Of a stretch of DNA of 64,000 bases, positions 43,781-52,837 are shown in pieces (the stretch's first letter is position 1; every line of letters begins with the position of its first letter). Made by a program: the position numbers and the translations under genes. This DNA is from Bacteriovoracaceae bacterium (lineage in GTDB: Bacteria; Bdellovibrionota; Bacteriovoracia; Bacteriovoracales; Bacteriovoracaceae). The DNA lies in the NCBI GenBank assembly GCA_013141065.1, contig JABFRR010000005.1, forward strand, positions 1-64,000, given 5' to 3'. A model generated the notes under the pieces. It had not been told where the DNA came from. It made no database searches and worked only from the letters and a program-made list of their open reading frames with translations.

Positions 43781-44995
43781 ATGAAAAAACCCTCAAAACC
43801 AGCCGCTAAAAAAGGTGCGTCTAAACCTGCACCAAAAAAGGCTGCACCGGCGAAAAAGCCCATGGCCAAAGCTGCCCCTAAAAAAGTTGCAAAACCAGCT
43901 GCTAAAAAGGCTGTGAAACCAGCTCCTAAAAAAGCTGTTCCTGTAAAAAAAGCACCGGTACAGGCTTTAAAAAAGCCTGCGGCTAAAAAAGTAGACGTCA
44001 AAGGTAAATCGCAAGCTGGTCTTCAAAAAAAGATTCAGGATAAAATTGCAGCGTCTAAAAAAGCCCATCCTGATGTGAATTCAAAAAAATTCGCACAAAA
44101 AAATGCCAAGAAACTTGCAGAAGATAAAAAGAAATCTGCCAAAGCTCTCGAATTACAAAAGAAAGCTGAAAAAATGGCCAAAGAAAAAGAAAAAGAAAAA
44201 GAAAAAGAAAAATTAGCCGCAAAAGCTGCTGCCACTGCCGCAAAAGATGCAGCTAAGCTTGAAAAAGGCACTAAGAATTTGAAAGGTGGAAAAGAAGCGA
44301 CACCTGCAAAAAAACTTTCAAAGAAAGAAGAAAAAGAACTTTTAAAATTAAAAAAGAAAGGCGGAGGAAGCTTCGAAGATGATCAAGAAGAAGAAGCAAA
44401 CGCACGACGCCCATCTGATGAAGATGAAGAAGATGATGATCTAGAAAGCCTAGCTCCTAAAAAAGTAAAAATGACTTTTGATGAAGACATAGAAGAAGAA
44501 ATTATTCCTGTCAGAAAGAAAAGTAAGTCAGCGATTGACGACGATATTAAAGAAAACCTTGCGGAAGAAATTCTGGCACTTTCAGACGATTTTACGATCG
44601 ACGAAGTGTTTGCCTCTATCAGAAGCATGGAATTATTCAAGGTTGAAACAGATGAGTGTGTTGTAAGAGGCTGTGATAATCCTTCAACGACAAACGGATA
44701 CTGTCGTTACCACTACATTAAACTGTGGAAAGATGTGAAGAAAAAGCAGTTGATCCTTTCAGAAGGTAGACTGGCAAAAATCATTGAAGAGCTAGTGGGT
44801 AAATACCCAATGAAATACATCGAAACAATTATTCAAGATCTAGCAGATGATAAAGCGTTTAATCATGTTTTAAAGGATCTTGATATTGAAACAGATGAAG
44901 CGGAAATCGATGGATTTGACGATGATGAATTATTAGATGATGATCAAGATATTGCTTTTGAAACAAAAGTTGTTAAGCCGTCTTTTGACGATTAA
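43781..44995 (+). CDS. Histone-H1-like basic protein with Cys-rich C-terminal domain
   Basis: The 404-residue protein has a Lys/Ala/Pro-rich N-terminal half (AAKKGASKPAPKKAAP-type repeats, KEKEKEKEKEK) like bacterial histone-H1 proteins, an acidic middle (DEDEEDDDLE), and a compact C-terminal domain with CVVRGCDNPSTTNGYCRYHY (C-x4-C-x9-C-x2-H, possible zinc site). It should bind DNA or RNA. GGAG nine bases before ATG 43781 supports this start; TTG 43751 would add ten residues. The domain pair is not one I can name. Confidence 0.7.
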   Translation: MKKPSKPAAKKGASKPAPKKAAPAKKPMAKAAPKKVAKPAAKKAVKPAPKKAVPVKKAPVQALKKPAAKKVDVKGKSQAGLQKKIQDKIAASKKAHPDVNSKKFAQKNAKKLAEDKKKSAKALELQKKAEKMAKEKEKEKEKEKLAAKAAATAAKDAAKLEKGTKNLKGGKEATPAKKLSKKEEKELLKLKKKGGGSFEDDQEEEANARRPSDEDEEDDDLESLAPKKVKMTFDEDIEEEIIPVRKKSKSAIDDDIKENLAEEILALSDDFTIDEVFASIRSMELFKVETDECVVRGCDNPSTTNGYCRYHYIKLWKDVKKKQLILSEGRLAKIIEELVGKYPMKYIETIIQDLADDKAFNHVLKDLDIETDEAEIDGFDDDELLDDDQDIAFETKVVKPSFDD

Positions 44996-45008
44996 TTAGG
45001 GGACTCAT

Positions 45009-45410
45009 TTGAAAACTTTAATACTTATTTTCTCTGTGCTTTTTTGTTCAACGATTTTAGCTGAAGAAATACCTCTACCAGGTAATATTACGACTTATGA
45101 AAATCCAGTTTTAGATGGAGTTTCATTTATGGCCGTTGATTCGACTGAGTATCACTTAGATGAACAAATACCGGGAACTCTTTCGACCAGAGACCTCGCT
45201 GTTGATCGTGCGATGAATGTTTGTAGGTTTTTTGGATTTAAAAATGTCGCGACTTACTCACTCGCTTACGTAGTAGAAGATGGTCTTATTGTTTTGACAG
45301 TAGATAAAGATTTAGTGGCGAGCCCGAATTATTCGATTATTTTTAAAATGGAAGAAGATGGTAAAGAATATCGGTCATCAATATTTGCAAAAATTAGCTG
45401 CAGAAATTAG
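45009..45410 (+). CDS. Small exported protein
   Basis: The 133-residue protein starts at TTG 45009 after GGGGAC and has a signal peptide (CSTILA-E). The mature part has two cysteines (NVCRFF and KISC) and strands such as VSFMAVDSTEYHLDE and YSIIFKMEEDGKEYRSS. It resembles in size and cysteine placement the small exported pair at 37 kb, but without clear identity. A strong terminator follows. Confidence 0.65.
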   Translation: MKTLILIFSVLFCSTILAEEIPLPGNITTYENPVLDGVSFMAVDSTEYHLDEQIPGTLSTRDLAVDRAMNVCRFFGFKNVATYSLAYVVEDGLIVLTVDKDLVASPNYSIIFKMEEDGKEYRSSIFAKISCRN

Positions 45411-45412
45411 TA

Positions 45413-45437
45413 AAGGCTCCTTCGGGAGCCTTTTTTT
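45413..45437 (+). terminator. Rho-independent terminator
   Basis: A perfect 8-bp stem AAGGCTCC / GGAGCCTT with a TTCG tetraloop is followed by seven T. It is the clearest terminator in the window and ends the small exported-protein gene just before a convergent gene. Confidence 0.92.
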
Positions 45438-45891
45438 ATTCACCTAAAAGAGCATTCGCTTCCATAGTGAGACTGATATTTTCTCTTGTGACTTTATAAA
45501 AAAGTTTTTCCCCTGAAAATTCTGATTCTTCCCAATCAAGTACATAGTCATCCCAAATGACATCACTGTCATTATTTTCTTCTGCAGAAAAATACTGATC
45601 AAAGAAAACACCAGCACTATCAAACATGTTGTCCATCGTTTTATCTGTGTCGGTTTTATCTGTCAGGTCACTTGAAATAAAAAGTGAAACAGGTGTTTCA
45701 AATTTATCCAGACCAACATAAGAAATAATTAGTAGGGCTTCAGTAGGGTAAGAAAAACCATATATTTCAAAAGTTTTTTCATTTTGAATGCATTTTTCCC
45801 CGTAAATATTAAGGAGAATTTGCTTAAGTCCTTCTGCCCAATCTTTGGGAAAATAGACTGCGGGAATTTCATGATCAAGTCTTGAAAACAT
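45436..45891 (-). CDS. Hypothetical acidic protein
   Basis: The 151-residue protein starts at ATG 45891 with GGAG six bases upstream; a TTG 12 bases earlier is only part of the ribosome-binding site. It is strongly acidic in the middle (TDKTDTDKTMDN, ENNDSDVIWDDY), has no signal peptide, and no recognised domain. It ends against the upstream terminator. Confidence 0.6.
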   Translation of the reverse strand: MFSRLDHEIPAVYFPKDWAEGLKQILLNIYGEKCIQNEKTFEIYGFSYPTEALLIISYVGLDKFETPVSLFISSDLTDKTDTDKTMDNMFDSAGVFFDQYFSAEENNDSDVIWDDYVLDWEESEFSGEKLFYKVTRENISLTMEANALLGE

Positions 45892-45955
45892 TGAGAACTC
45901 CAATTTAATTGTTAAGTGGTCATATCAATTCATCTGATGTTTTGCAATCTGGAAA

Positions 45956-47902
45956 CTATCTGGTGAGACTAAACATTTGCTCAATTTCACTTCGGCTCAA
46001 GGTAATGACAATATCTCGTTCACCTTGAGGTGATATATTTGTAGGTCTCACACCTAATTTTCTATAAAGTCGGGCATGAAGCTTTGAAGTGTAAATATAG
46101 ACAGTTGTTATAGAGGGGTCTTGAAGTATTACAGCACTTGCTTGGTTGATGAGGGATTTAGAGAGTGAGACAACGAGCCTGACAATTTCAGCTACTTTTT
46201 GACCTGATTTTCTTGGCATGTTGGTTCCGATGGACTTCTCCACAGGTAAAAGATTAGATGCTGAATCAGAAACGACGACACCGACGCCACCTTGAAAACC
46301 AGATTCAGCATTTGCAACACCAGCTTTTGTATTGACGATTAATTTGGTTCGGTCTGTAAAAGCTTCACTTGATTTAATGAATCCTTTTATTTCATCAGGA
46401 GTTAAATTGAGTCTTTCTGAATACACTTCACCTACATACTTCCAATAATTACTTGGTAATGTTAAAAGCTTTGGATCATTGACTTGGTTTAATTTTGAAA
46501 GATCCATGTAAGTAAAACTACCTTGATCCATAGTCTTAAATTCTCGGGCCCATTCATTTCTTTTGAGTGCATTATTTTTTAACTCTTCACCTATATTAGC
46601 GACTTTTGCATTTTGACTGACAAGGCTAACGGCATAACGTTTTTTATGGAGTGCTAAGATTGCAGGACTTATTCCAGGAGCAAATGATAAAAGTGCTCCT
46701 GCCGAATTAAAAATAAGTGCATCATGATAGTCTTCACGACAAGAATTGAGGGAAGTTAAGTCTTTGCCCGAAGGTTTTGAATAAAAATTGACTTCGATAC
46801 TTCGGCACTTCTTATCTAGTTTTTGTAAATCAAGGTATTGAACTGAATTGAGTGATACCGCAGTTACAGCTTGTGCGACCCAAGCTGTTTTTTCTACAGT
46901 TTTTGCCTGTAAGCCCCATTGAAGAAGTTTTTTACCGAGTGCCCCTTCAAGACCTAAAATTCCGGCCCTTCCCCAAGGTCCAAGCATTAGTGGTGCAATA
47001 AATAATGCAGCATCAGCTCCCATTTTTAAGAATTCATCATGCTGTCGTTTACTTTTACGGTCTTTATAAAGTTGACAGAGAAATGGTTTCATTTCAACTT
47101 GTGGTGGAATCATTTCATATCGATCAAGAAAGTCATCAATAATATCTGGATATTTTTTAAGAGTGTTTTTATTGAAATCAGTATCAAGAACACTAAAGAG
47201 TTCAGGATTTGTATTCACTTCACTTGCTTCAATAAAACTATTGTAGCGGTCAACTTTTTCAACAAGGGCCGAAGCAGTTGATTTGGCAGCAAGAAATAAA
47301 GTATCTTCAAAGGCGGAATTAGTTATCTCTTTTTCATCTTCTGTCGTAATAAATCTTAGGTGCGATTCAAAAAAATCTTCAAAATATTTAGATGTTAAAA
47401 TGGGACGTTTAATGAGTAAAAGAGCCTTCAGCTTTTGAAGTGCTGCCATTTGTTCTTCAAATTCTATTCTGGTTTTACTAGTGCAATTACCTGCATAGCA
47501 AGATTGAAGTTTTACCTCTAGTCCACGGCTATGTTTTAGTACGTCATTGAGTGCTAAGAAATCTTTTTTTGTTTTTTCTATTTCAGCACGGGCTTCCTTT
47601 TCGACTTCTTTATTATCAAATTTTTTATTATTGAGCAGCCTGTAGATGTTGGCGAATAAGTTTTTTTTCTGAGTAAATACCTCACGGTTTATATGAACCT
47701 CTTGTATCATTTTCTTTCGACTATCAATTTTGTCGAATACATAAAGAAGTTCATTGTAGGGTTTATGGGGTTCTGTTGAGCATGGAATTTTACTAACGAT
47801 ATCAGCAGCACATAACAAATTTAGATTCGCGTAAGCCTCATGTGTACTTAGTAAAAAAAGAAAAATGAATATTGGTATTTTTATTCCAGTCATCAACGAC
47901 AT
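45956..47902 (-). CDS. Large exported protein with acyltransferase-like C-terminal segment
   Basis: The 648-residue protein has an N-terminal signal peptide (FIFLFLLSTHEAYA). Residues 40-250 are helical and charged; two hydrophobic stretches near 300-345 (AALFIAPLMLGPWGRAGIL, WVAQAVTAVSL) and one near 410 (ALLSFAPGISPAILAL) may insert in membranes. The last 80 residues (VAEIVRLVVSLSKS, VYIYTSKLHARLYRKLGV) resemble the C-terminal part of GNAT or autoinducer-synthase-like acyltransferases. No family is recognised over the whole length. ATG 47893 is an alternative start. Confidence 0.6.
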   Translation of the reverse strand: MSLMTGIKIPIFIFLFLLSTHEAYANLNLLCAADIVSKIPCSTEPHKPYNELLYVFDKIDSRKKMIQEVHINREVFTQKKNLFANIYRLLNNKKFDNKEVEKEARAEIEKTKKDFLALNDVLKHSRGLEVKLQSCYAGNCTSKTRIEFEEQMAALQKLKALLLIKRPILTSKYFEDFFESHLRFITTEDEKEITNSAFEDTLFLAAKSTASALVEKVDRYNSFIEASEVNTNPELFSVLDTDFNKNTLKKYPDIIDDFLDRYEMIPPQVEMKPFLCQLYKDRKSKRQHDEFLKMGADAALFIAPLMLGPWGRAGILGLEGALGKKLLQWGLQAKTVEKTAWVAQAVTAVSLNSVQYLDLQKLDKKCRSIEVNFYSKPSGKDLTSLNSCREDYHDALIFNSAGALLSFAPGISPAILALHKKRYAVSLVSQNAKVANIGEELKNNALKRNEWAREFKTMDQGSFTYMDLSKLNQVNDPKLLTLPSNYWKYVGEVYSERLNLTPDEIKGFIKSSEAFTDRTKLIVNTKAGVANAESGFQGGVGVVVSDSASNLLPVEKSIGTNMPRKSGQKVAEIVRLVVSLSKSLINQASAVILQDPSITTVYIYTSKLHARLYRKLGVRPTNISPQGERDIVITLSRSEIEQMFSLTR

Positions 47903-48004
47903 ATCGGTTATTTGCTGGGTAAAGTTGAGTGAATTGAGATAGGCAAGGTGCTGATATTGTGGTTAAATACGGTAAAAATTTAATGAATAAAAAGGAGCTA
48001 AAAA

Positions 48005-49162
48005 ATGAGTGTTTATATTTTATCTGGAGCACGCACTCCAAACGGCAGTTTTATGGGATCTTTAAGTACTGTTGCAGCTCCAAAGCTTGGAGCTGTTGCA
48101 ATCGAAGCTGCTTTAAAAAAAGCGGAATTAAGTCCTAATTTAGTTGATGAAGTTTTTATGGGAAATGTTGTCTCAGCTGGAGTTGGACAAGCCCCAGCGA
48201 GACAGGCTGCAATTTTTGCCGGTTTACCAGAAGCAACTCCATGTACGACTTTAAATAAAGTTTGTGGCTCAGGATTAAAGGCCATCATTACTGGAGCCCA
48301 AACTATTTTAGCAGGGGATAATAAACTTGTTATTGCTGGTGGAATGGAAAATATGTCGATGGCACCACACTTGTTAATGAATTCTCGAAATGGATACAAG
48401 TTCGGTGATGCGACAGTTAAAGATGCTATGACTTTAGACGGTTTGACGGATGTTTATAGTAATGTCCCAATGGGAGTTTGTGCAGAAGAGGCGGCAAAAA
48501 AATACGCAACGAGAGAAGAACAAGATGCCTTTTCAATTGAATCTTTTAAGCGAGCACAATTGGCAATTAAAGATGGAATTTTCAATTCAGAAATTGCCGC
48601 TGTAACGATTAAAGGTCCCAAAGGCGATAGTGTCGTTAATACTGATGAAGGGCCAGGGAAAGCTAATTTTGAAAAAATGCCGGCTTTGAAGCCAGCTTTT
48701 GATAAGAATGGGACAATTACAGCAGCAAATGCTTCAACTATTAACGATGGTGCAGCAGCGGTTGTATTAGGAGGAGAAGAATATAAATCTCAAGCGAAAT
48801 TTAAAATTGTTTCGTACGCTAGTCATGCTCAAAATCCTACTTGGTTCACAACCGCACCAGTCGAAGCGATGAATAAAGCTTTATCAAAAGCAAATTTAAA
48901 ACTTGATCAAATTGATTTGTTTGAAATTAATGAAGCTTTTGCAGTGGTTGCTCTCGCGGCCATGAAAGAGTTAAAATTAGATCACACCAAGGTGAACATC
49001 TACGGCGGTGGAGTTAGCCTCGGCCATCCAATAGGATGCAGTGGAACGAGAATTGTAGTAACATTAATGACAGCAATGGAAAATAAAAAAGCTAAGTATG
49101 GAATGGCCGCCATTTGTATCGGTGGTGGAGAAGCACTGGCTTTGGTTTTAGAAAGACTCTAA
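48005..49162 (+). CDS. Acetyl-CoA acetyltransferase (thiolase)
   Basis: The 385-residue thiolase cleaves or forms acetoacetyl-CoA. The nucleophile Cys is in NKVCGSGLKA, the second His in EINEAFAVVALA (NEAF motif), and the final catalytic Cys-His region in GGGVSLGHPIGCSGTR. AAAGGAG precedes the ATG. It probably serves the beta-oxidation genes encoded about 5 kb upstream, or short-chain ketogenesis. Confidence 0.94.
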   Translation: MSVYILSGARTPNGSFMGSLSTVAAPKLGAVAIEAALKKAELSPNLVDEVFMGNVVSAGVGQAPARQAAIFAGLPEATPCTTLNKVCGSGLKAIITGAQTILAGDNKLVIAGGMENMSMAPHLLMNSRNGYKFGDATVKDAMTLDGLTDVYSNVPMGVCAEEAAKKYATREEQDAFSIESFKRAQLAIKDGIFNSEIAAVTIKGPKGDSVVNTDEGPGKANFEKMPALKPAFDKNGTITAANASTINDGAAAVVLGGEEYKSQAKFKIVSYASHAQNPTWFTTAPVEAMNKALSKANLKLDQIDLFEINEAFAVVALAAMKELKLDHTKVNIYGGGVSLGHPIGCSGTRIVVTLMTAMENKKAKYGMAAICIGGGEALALVLERL

Positions 49163-49190
49163 AACAAAAAATCTTTCAAGGATTGAAATA

Positions 49191-50237
49191 GTGGTTTTAC
49201 CAGCACAAGCAACTCAAAAAAAATCTGGAATTAAAACATTAATTCCAGGCCAAATACTTTTTAATGAAGGTGATGCTGCTACTTCAATGTACATTGTTCA
49301 AAAAGGGCAACTGAGATTATTTAGACCTAAGGGGAAAGGATTTGTTGAAGTTGCAGTGCTTCGAACTGGAGAGGTGCTTGGTGAAATGGCCTATTTTGAT
49401 CCAGATTCAAAAACACGGAGTGTCTCAGCAGCTGCTATTACAAGTGTTGAGATTATAGAAATTTCTTTTAATGCTCTCGATAAAACGATGTCAGCACTCA
49501 ATCCTTGGTTTAAAACTTTAATTAATACTTTGGCGGAAAGACTTAGAAAAACCAATGAAAGAGTTAAGGCATTAGAAAATAACTCAGTTGGATTTTCATC
49601 TGATTATAAGTTTTTTCAATCTGCCGATATCGTAAAAATTCTCTCTGTTTTATTTCTCACTTTTAGAAGCATGAGCGAGCAAAGAGAGGGAAGATGGTAT
49701 CTCAATTATAATAAAATAAAAACTTATGCGATTGAAATTTTTATTATCAATGAAGCAAAAATGGAAGAGTTCATTCAGCTTTTATCTGATGAAAAAATTA
49801 TTGTAATGTCAGTAGATGAAAATGATGCTTCAAAAGTGTTAAGTATTAAAGAGCCTGACACATTTAGAATATTTCAAGTTTTTGTGAATACACAACGCTC
49901 TCTTCGTGATGAAAAGAAATTAGTTATTTCTCCTAAGTGTGAAAAGTTTTTAGTCAAAGTCATCGAAGAGTGCGAGAGTCTTCCAGTTGTCGATGGAAAA
50001 GTTGACTTGGAAATATCTAAGATCGTGACTTACTTCAAAGAATATAACCTTGGCATTACCTTGGATGATTTCCAAGGAGCTAAAAATGCAAAATTCTGTG
50101 GAGAGTACAGAATGGATGATAAAAATAACATCAGCACAACTATTAACATTGAGTACCTAAGGAAAATGTTCCCAGTGGTGCGGTTCATGAACTCCCTTAA
50201 TAGACATAATGAATTGAAAACTAAAGCTAATAGCTAA
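49191..50237 (+). CDS. Cyclic-nucleotide-binding-domain protein
   Basis: The 348-residue protein starts at GTG 49191. Residues 15-115 form a cNMP-binding beta roll: ILFNEGDAATSMYIVQKGQLRLFR, and the phosphate-binding-like cassette GEMAYFDPDSKTRSVSAAA. The rest is helical, with two winged-helix-like parts of unknown type rather than a CRP HTH. It lies 28 bases after the thiolase gene. Such proteins are numerous in Bdellovibrionota; the ligand cannot be deduced. Confidence 0.8.
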   Translation: MVLPAQATQKKSGIKTLIPGQILFNEGDAATSMYIVQKGQLRLFRPKGKGFVEVAVLRTGEVLGEMAYFDPDSKTRSVSAAAITSVEIIEISFNALDKTMSALNPWFKTLINTLAERLRKTNERVKALENNSVGFSSDYKFFQSADIVKILSVLFLTFRSMSEQREGRWYLNYNKIKTYAIEIFIINEAKMEEFIQLLSDEKIIVMSVDENDASKVLSIKEPDTFRIFQVFVNTQRSLRDEKKLVISPKCEKFLVKVIEECESLPVVDGKVDLEISKIVTYFKEYNLGITLDDFQGAKNAKFCGEYRMDDKNNISTTINIEYLRKMFPVVRFMNSLNRHNELKTKANS

Positions 50238-50240
50238 CTT

Positions 50241-51782
50241 TTAATTATAATCAACTCTTATAGAAGTTGTCTGGCCCGTTGAATTTTGAAACTTATAAGT
50301 TCCATTTAATCTAATAAAGTATCCAGAAGTAGTTCCAGGAGGAAGATCCACTGCTTTTAAGTTTGGATCAAGAGCACTGGTGAATTGAAGTCCTATATAA
50401 TCCCATCCATTGGTCGTGCTTTGTGGGATTGGAGTGTAGGCACCTCCATTAACACTTTTAAAAACTTGAATTGTACTTACTTGTGGCTGGCCATATTTTA
50501 AATATGCATAGCCATAAGTCGATTTAACTCCATCGTAAGTGATGGTTAAACAATCTGGATAAACAATTTTATCATTTCCATCAGCTCCGTAGAGTCGAAT
50601 CATTTTTCCAGTAAATGGCTCTCCTGGAGTTGGATAAAAACGTGTATTTTTTGTAACGCTAGCTGGTCTTCCACCAGAATCTAAAAGGAGCTCGTATCCA
50701 TTTGTGGCACTTGGATCGACGGCTCTATTTAATAAAACTTTTCCGTCTGTTCTTGTGACTCTAATAGTATCAGGATCGAAAGTTGAGGTAGAGCCGGCTA
50801 CTGGCCAATAATCATATTTATGTTTTAGTAGGGTTTGTTTAATTGCAGTATTAACCCCATCAAAGATATGGTTAAAATCAAAGCGTGACGAACAAAGATC
50901 ATAACTATCAGGTGCACCTGTAATGTCAGGACTTAGATGATCATTAGAAGTCGGCCATTTGTTGCCGTATTGATCTGCTTTGTACTCGGCTTCATATAAA
51001 GCTTTTGCTGTTTTTCTATAGCGTTGGTTAATTTTATTCAATCCACTCGAACAAGCAGTTAATGGAGCAATATTAATAAATCTCATCATGGCCGAATCAA
51101 GAGGCGTAACACCAGAGCCTGAGCAGTTCACAAAAGTGTTACCACGAAGGCAAAGCAGTTTATTTATTTTTGGATTTAATTGTTGATCAATATCATAAGG
51201 AGAGCAGCTGGCGTAGCCAGTACTTAGCTCGCAACTCTTATCGTCTTCGTTCGACATGACTACTATAATGGTATAGGCACCTGTTCTAAAAATACCATTA
51301 CTTCTATTTTGTTCAATCACTGAAATCGCACGATCCACTCCAGCTTCGGCTCCACCAGGGCCAGATGAAAACGCAAGGGAGGCAACAGCCGCTTCTTTAC
51401 TCTTGAGAATTCCCAGTGCTGATGAGTTTAGTCCAGTGTTGTTTTTTGCCACAAGGATGCTTTCATATAAAGGAGTCGTTGTATTTGGTACGAGGGGAGC
51501 AGACAAAATATGATAATCAAAGTTTTCAGAAACCGAATTGATAAGACTGGTCATTGAAGCTTTCGTTGCACTATTAACAAAATTAAAGCTCGAAGAGTTG
51601 TCCCAAAGCATGAGGATATCAACTTGTGGGCTAATCAAGGTTGATTGACTACAAAGTTTTGTACTTGTTGACTCTAAGGGATTGACTGATCCAACTTGAA
51701 CACCTTTGTTGGCAATGAATTCTTCTTTAGCGCAGGAAAAAAGCGTAGCTAAAGCGACCAACAGAAAGAATTTTTTTTTCAT
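50241..51782 (-). CDS. von Willebrand factor A lipoprotein
   Basis: The 513-residue lipoprotein has lipobox LFSC (Cys at about residue 17). A vWA domain starts near residue 50 with the MIDAS motif LMLWDNSSS (DxSxS) and continues with IIVVMSNEDDKSC. The C-terminal 180 residues are beta-rich and Gly/Ser/Thr-rich, like a surface-exposed adhesive domain. It is convergent with the cNMP-binding gene. Likely an outer-membrane surface protein that binds a ligand through a metal ion. Confidence 0.8.
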   Translation of the reverse strand: MKKKFFLLVALATLFSCAKEEFIANKGVQVGSVNPLESTSTKLCSQSTLISPQVDILMLWDNSSSFNFVNSATKASMTSLINSVSENFDYHILSAPLVPNTTTPLYESILVAKNNTGLNSSALGILKSKEAAVASLAFSSGPGGAEAGVDRAISVIEQNRSNGIFRTGAYTIIVVMSNEDDKSCELSTGYASCSPYDIDQQLNPKINKLLCLRGNTFVNCSGSGVTPLDSAMMRFINIAPLTACSSGLNKINQRYRKTAKALYEAEYKADQYGNKWPTSNDHLSPDITGAPDSYDLCSSRFDFNHIFDGVNTAIKQTLLKHKYDYWPVAGSTSTFDPDTIRVTRTDGKVLLNRAVDPSATNGYELLLDSGGRPASVTKNTRFYPTPGEPFTGKMIRLYGADGNDKIVYPDCLTITYDGVKSTYGYAYLKYGQPQVSTIQVFKSVNGGAYTPIPQSTTNGWDYIGLQFTSALDPNLKAVDLPPGTTSGYFIRLNGTYKFQNSTGQTTSIRVDYN

Positions 51783-51964
51783 AAATACCTATCCCAATGA
51801 AACGTCTTAAATATACTTCCAACCTATCGGGTGAATGGAGTAAAAGCTTAAGTACTTGACTTGTTTAATACCCCTAGGGCAAAAAGTTCAAGCTGTTATT
51901 GTGATTTCAAAAAGTTAAAATAGCTTATTGATCATAATAAATTTGCAAAACAGGGATAGAGAGT

Positions 51965-52837
51965 ATGGTGAACTGGTATTATGTTGTTGGTTCAGAGCGG
52001 GTAGGGCCGGTTAGTTTTGAAATTATCAAGCAACTCTTTTTGAGTAAACAAATTAATCAAGAAACATATGTTTGGAAAAAAGGTTTTCAAAATTGGGAGA
52101 AAATTCAAGATGTCCCAGAATTAGATTTTTCCAGTGATGAGTCAATTGAATTTCCAGAAGTGAAAAGTGATTCAATCAATGAATTAAAATTTCAAATTGA
52201 AGAAAAAGACGAAAGTGCAATAAATAATGAAGAATCAATTTATGAATCTAGTACTGAACTATCAACAAATGATACTGAGGTTGATTCCCCTGTAGTGAGT
52301 TTTGATTTTGATTGGAGTAAGTTACAGGCAAAACATGAAATATTTTTTGTTCGCATTGGTAAAGACCGAAAAAACTATCCAGGAGCAGACATTTTTGGAC
52401 CTTACTCAAAAATAGAACTGGATGAGGCGCTGGCCAATCAAAGAATTAATCTTTCTACTTTAATTTTCGCTCCTGGAATGAGTTCATGGATAAAAATTCA
52501 AGAAACTCCAATAAATCAAAATTATTATCCAGGAATTACAACTTCTGTAAGTTTAAACGAGATCCCAGTTGTACTAGTTTTTAATCACGTGACTGGCCCC
52601 TTAAGTGCAGTAGTAAAAAGAGCTGGTGTTAAGGATTGTCAATTACTCTCAAGCCAGGTCGCCAATGATATAAACGGTAAAAAAATACTTGCATCACTTT
52701 ATTTAGGAAACGAATTAAAGGTTAAAAATATACCAGTGCAAATAAAAAGTTATCACAATAAGACTCAAGTCTTGGATTGTCATTTTATAGATCTAGATTC
52801 TGAGGCAAAAAAAATAATGTTAAATCATGCGATCTGA
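51965..52837 (+). CDS. Tandem GYF_2-domain protein with PilZ-like C-terminus
   Basis: The 290-residue protein has an N-terminal GYF_2 domain (WYYVVGSERVGPVSFEIIKQLFLSKQINQETYVWKKGFQNWEKI), an acidic linker, a second GYF_2-like domain at about 120-180 (FGPYSKIELDEALANQRINLSTLIFAPGMSSWIKI), and a C-terminal beta-rich domain of about 90 residues that could be PilZ-like. No membrane segment. It overlaps the hydrolase-like gene by 11 bases, so the two act in one operon. It shares the N-terminal domain type with the protein after the MCE gene. Confidence 0.7.
   Translation: MVNWYYVVGSERVGPVSFEIIKQLFLSKQINQETYVWKKGFQNWEKIQDVPELDFSSDESIEFPEVKSDSINELKFQIEEKDESAINNEESIYESSTELSTNDTEVDSPVVSFDFDWSKLQAKHEIFFVRIGKDRKNYPGADIFGPYSKIELDEALANQRINLSTLIFAPGMSSWIKIQETPINQNYYPGITTSVSLNEIPVVLVFNHVTGPLSAVVKRAGVKDCQLLSSQVANDINGKKILASLYLGNELKVKNIPVQIKSYHNKTQVLDCHFIDLDSEAKKIMLNHAI

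Noticed and set aside
43747-44001. 84-residue Ala/Phe/Gly-rich frame on the minus strand
   Set aside because: It is the mirror of the Lys/Ala/Pro repeats of the histone-H1-like gene; low complexity creates long open frames in the opposite strand.
44180-44215. Short GAAAAA tandem repeats as a CRISPR or phase-variation tract
   Set aside because: The repeat encodes a KEKEKE stretch in a low-complexity protein, the unit of six bases keeps the frame, and no spacer structure is present.
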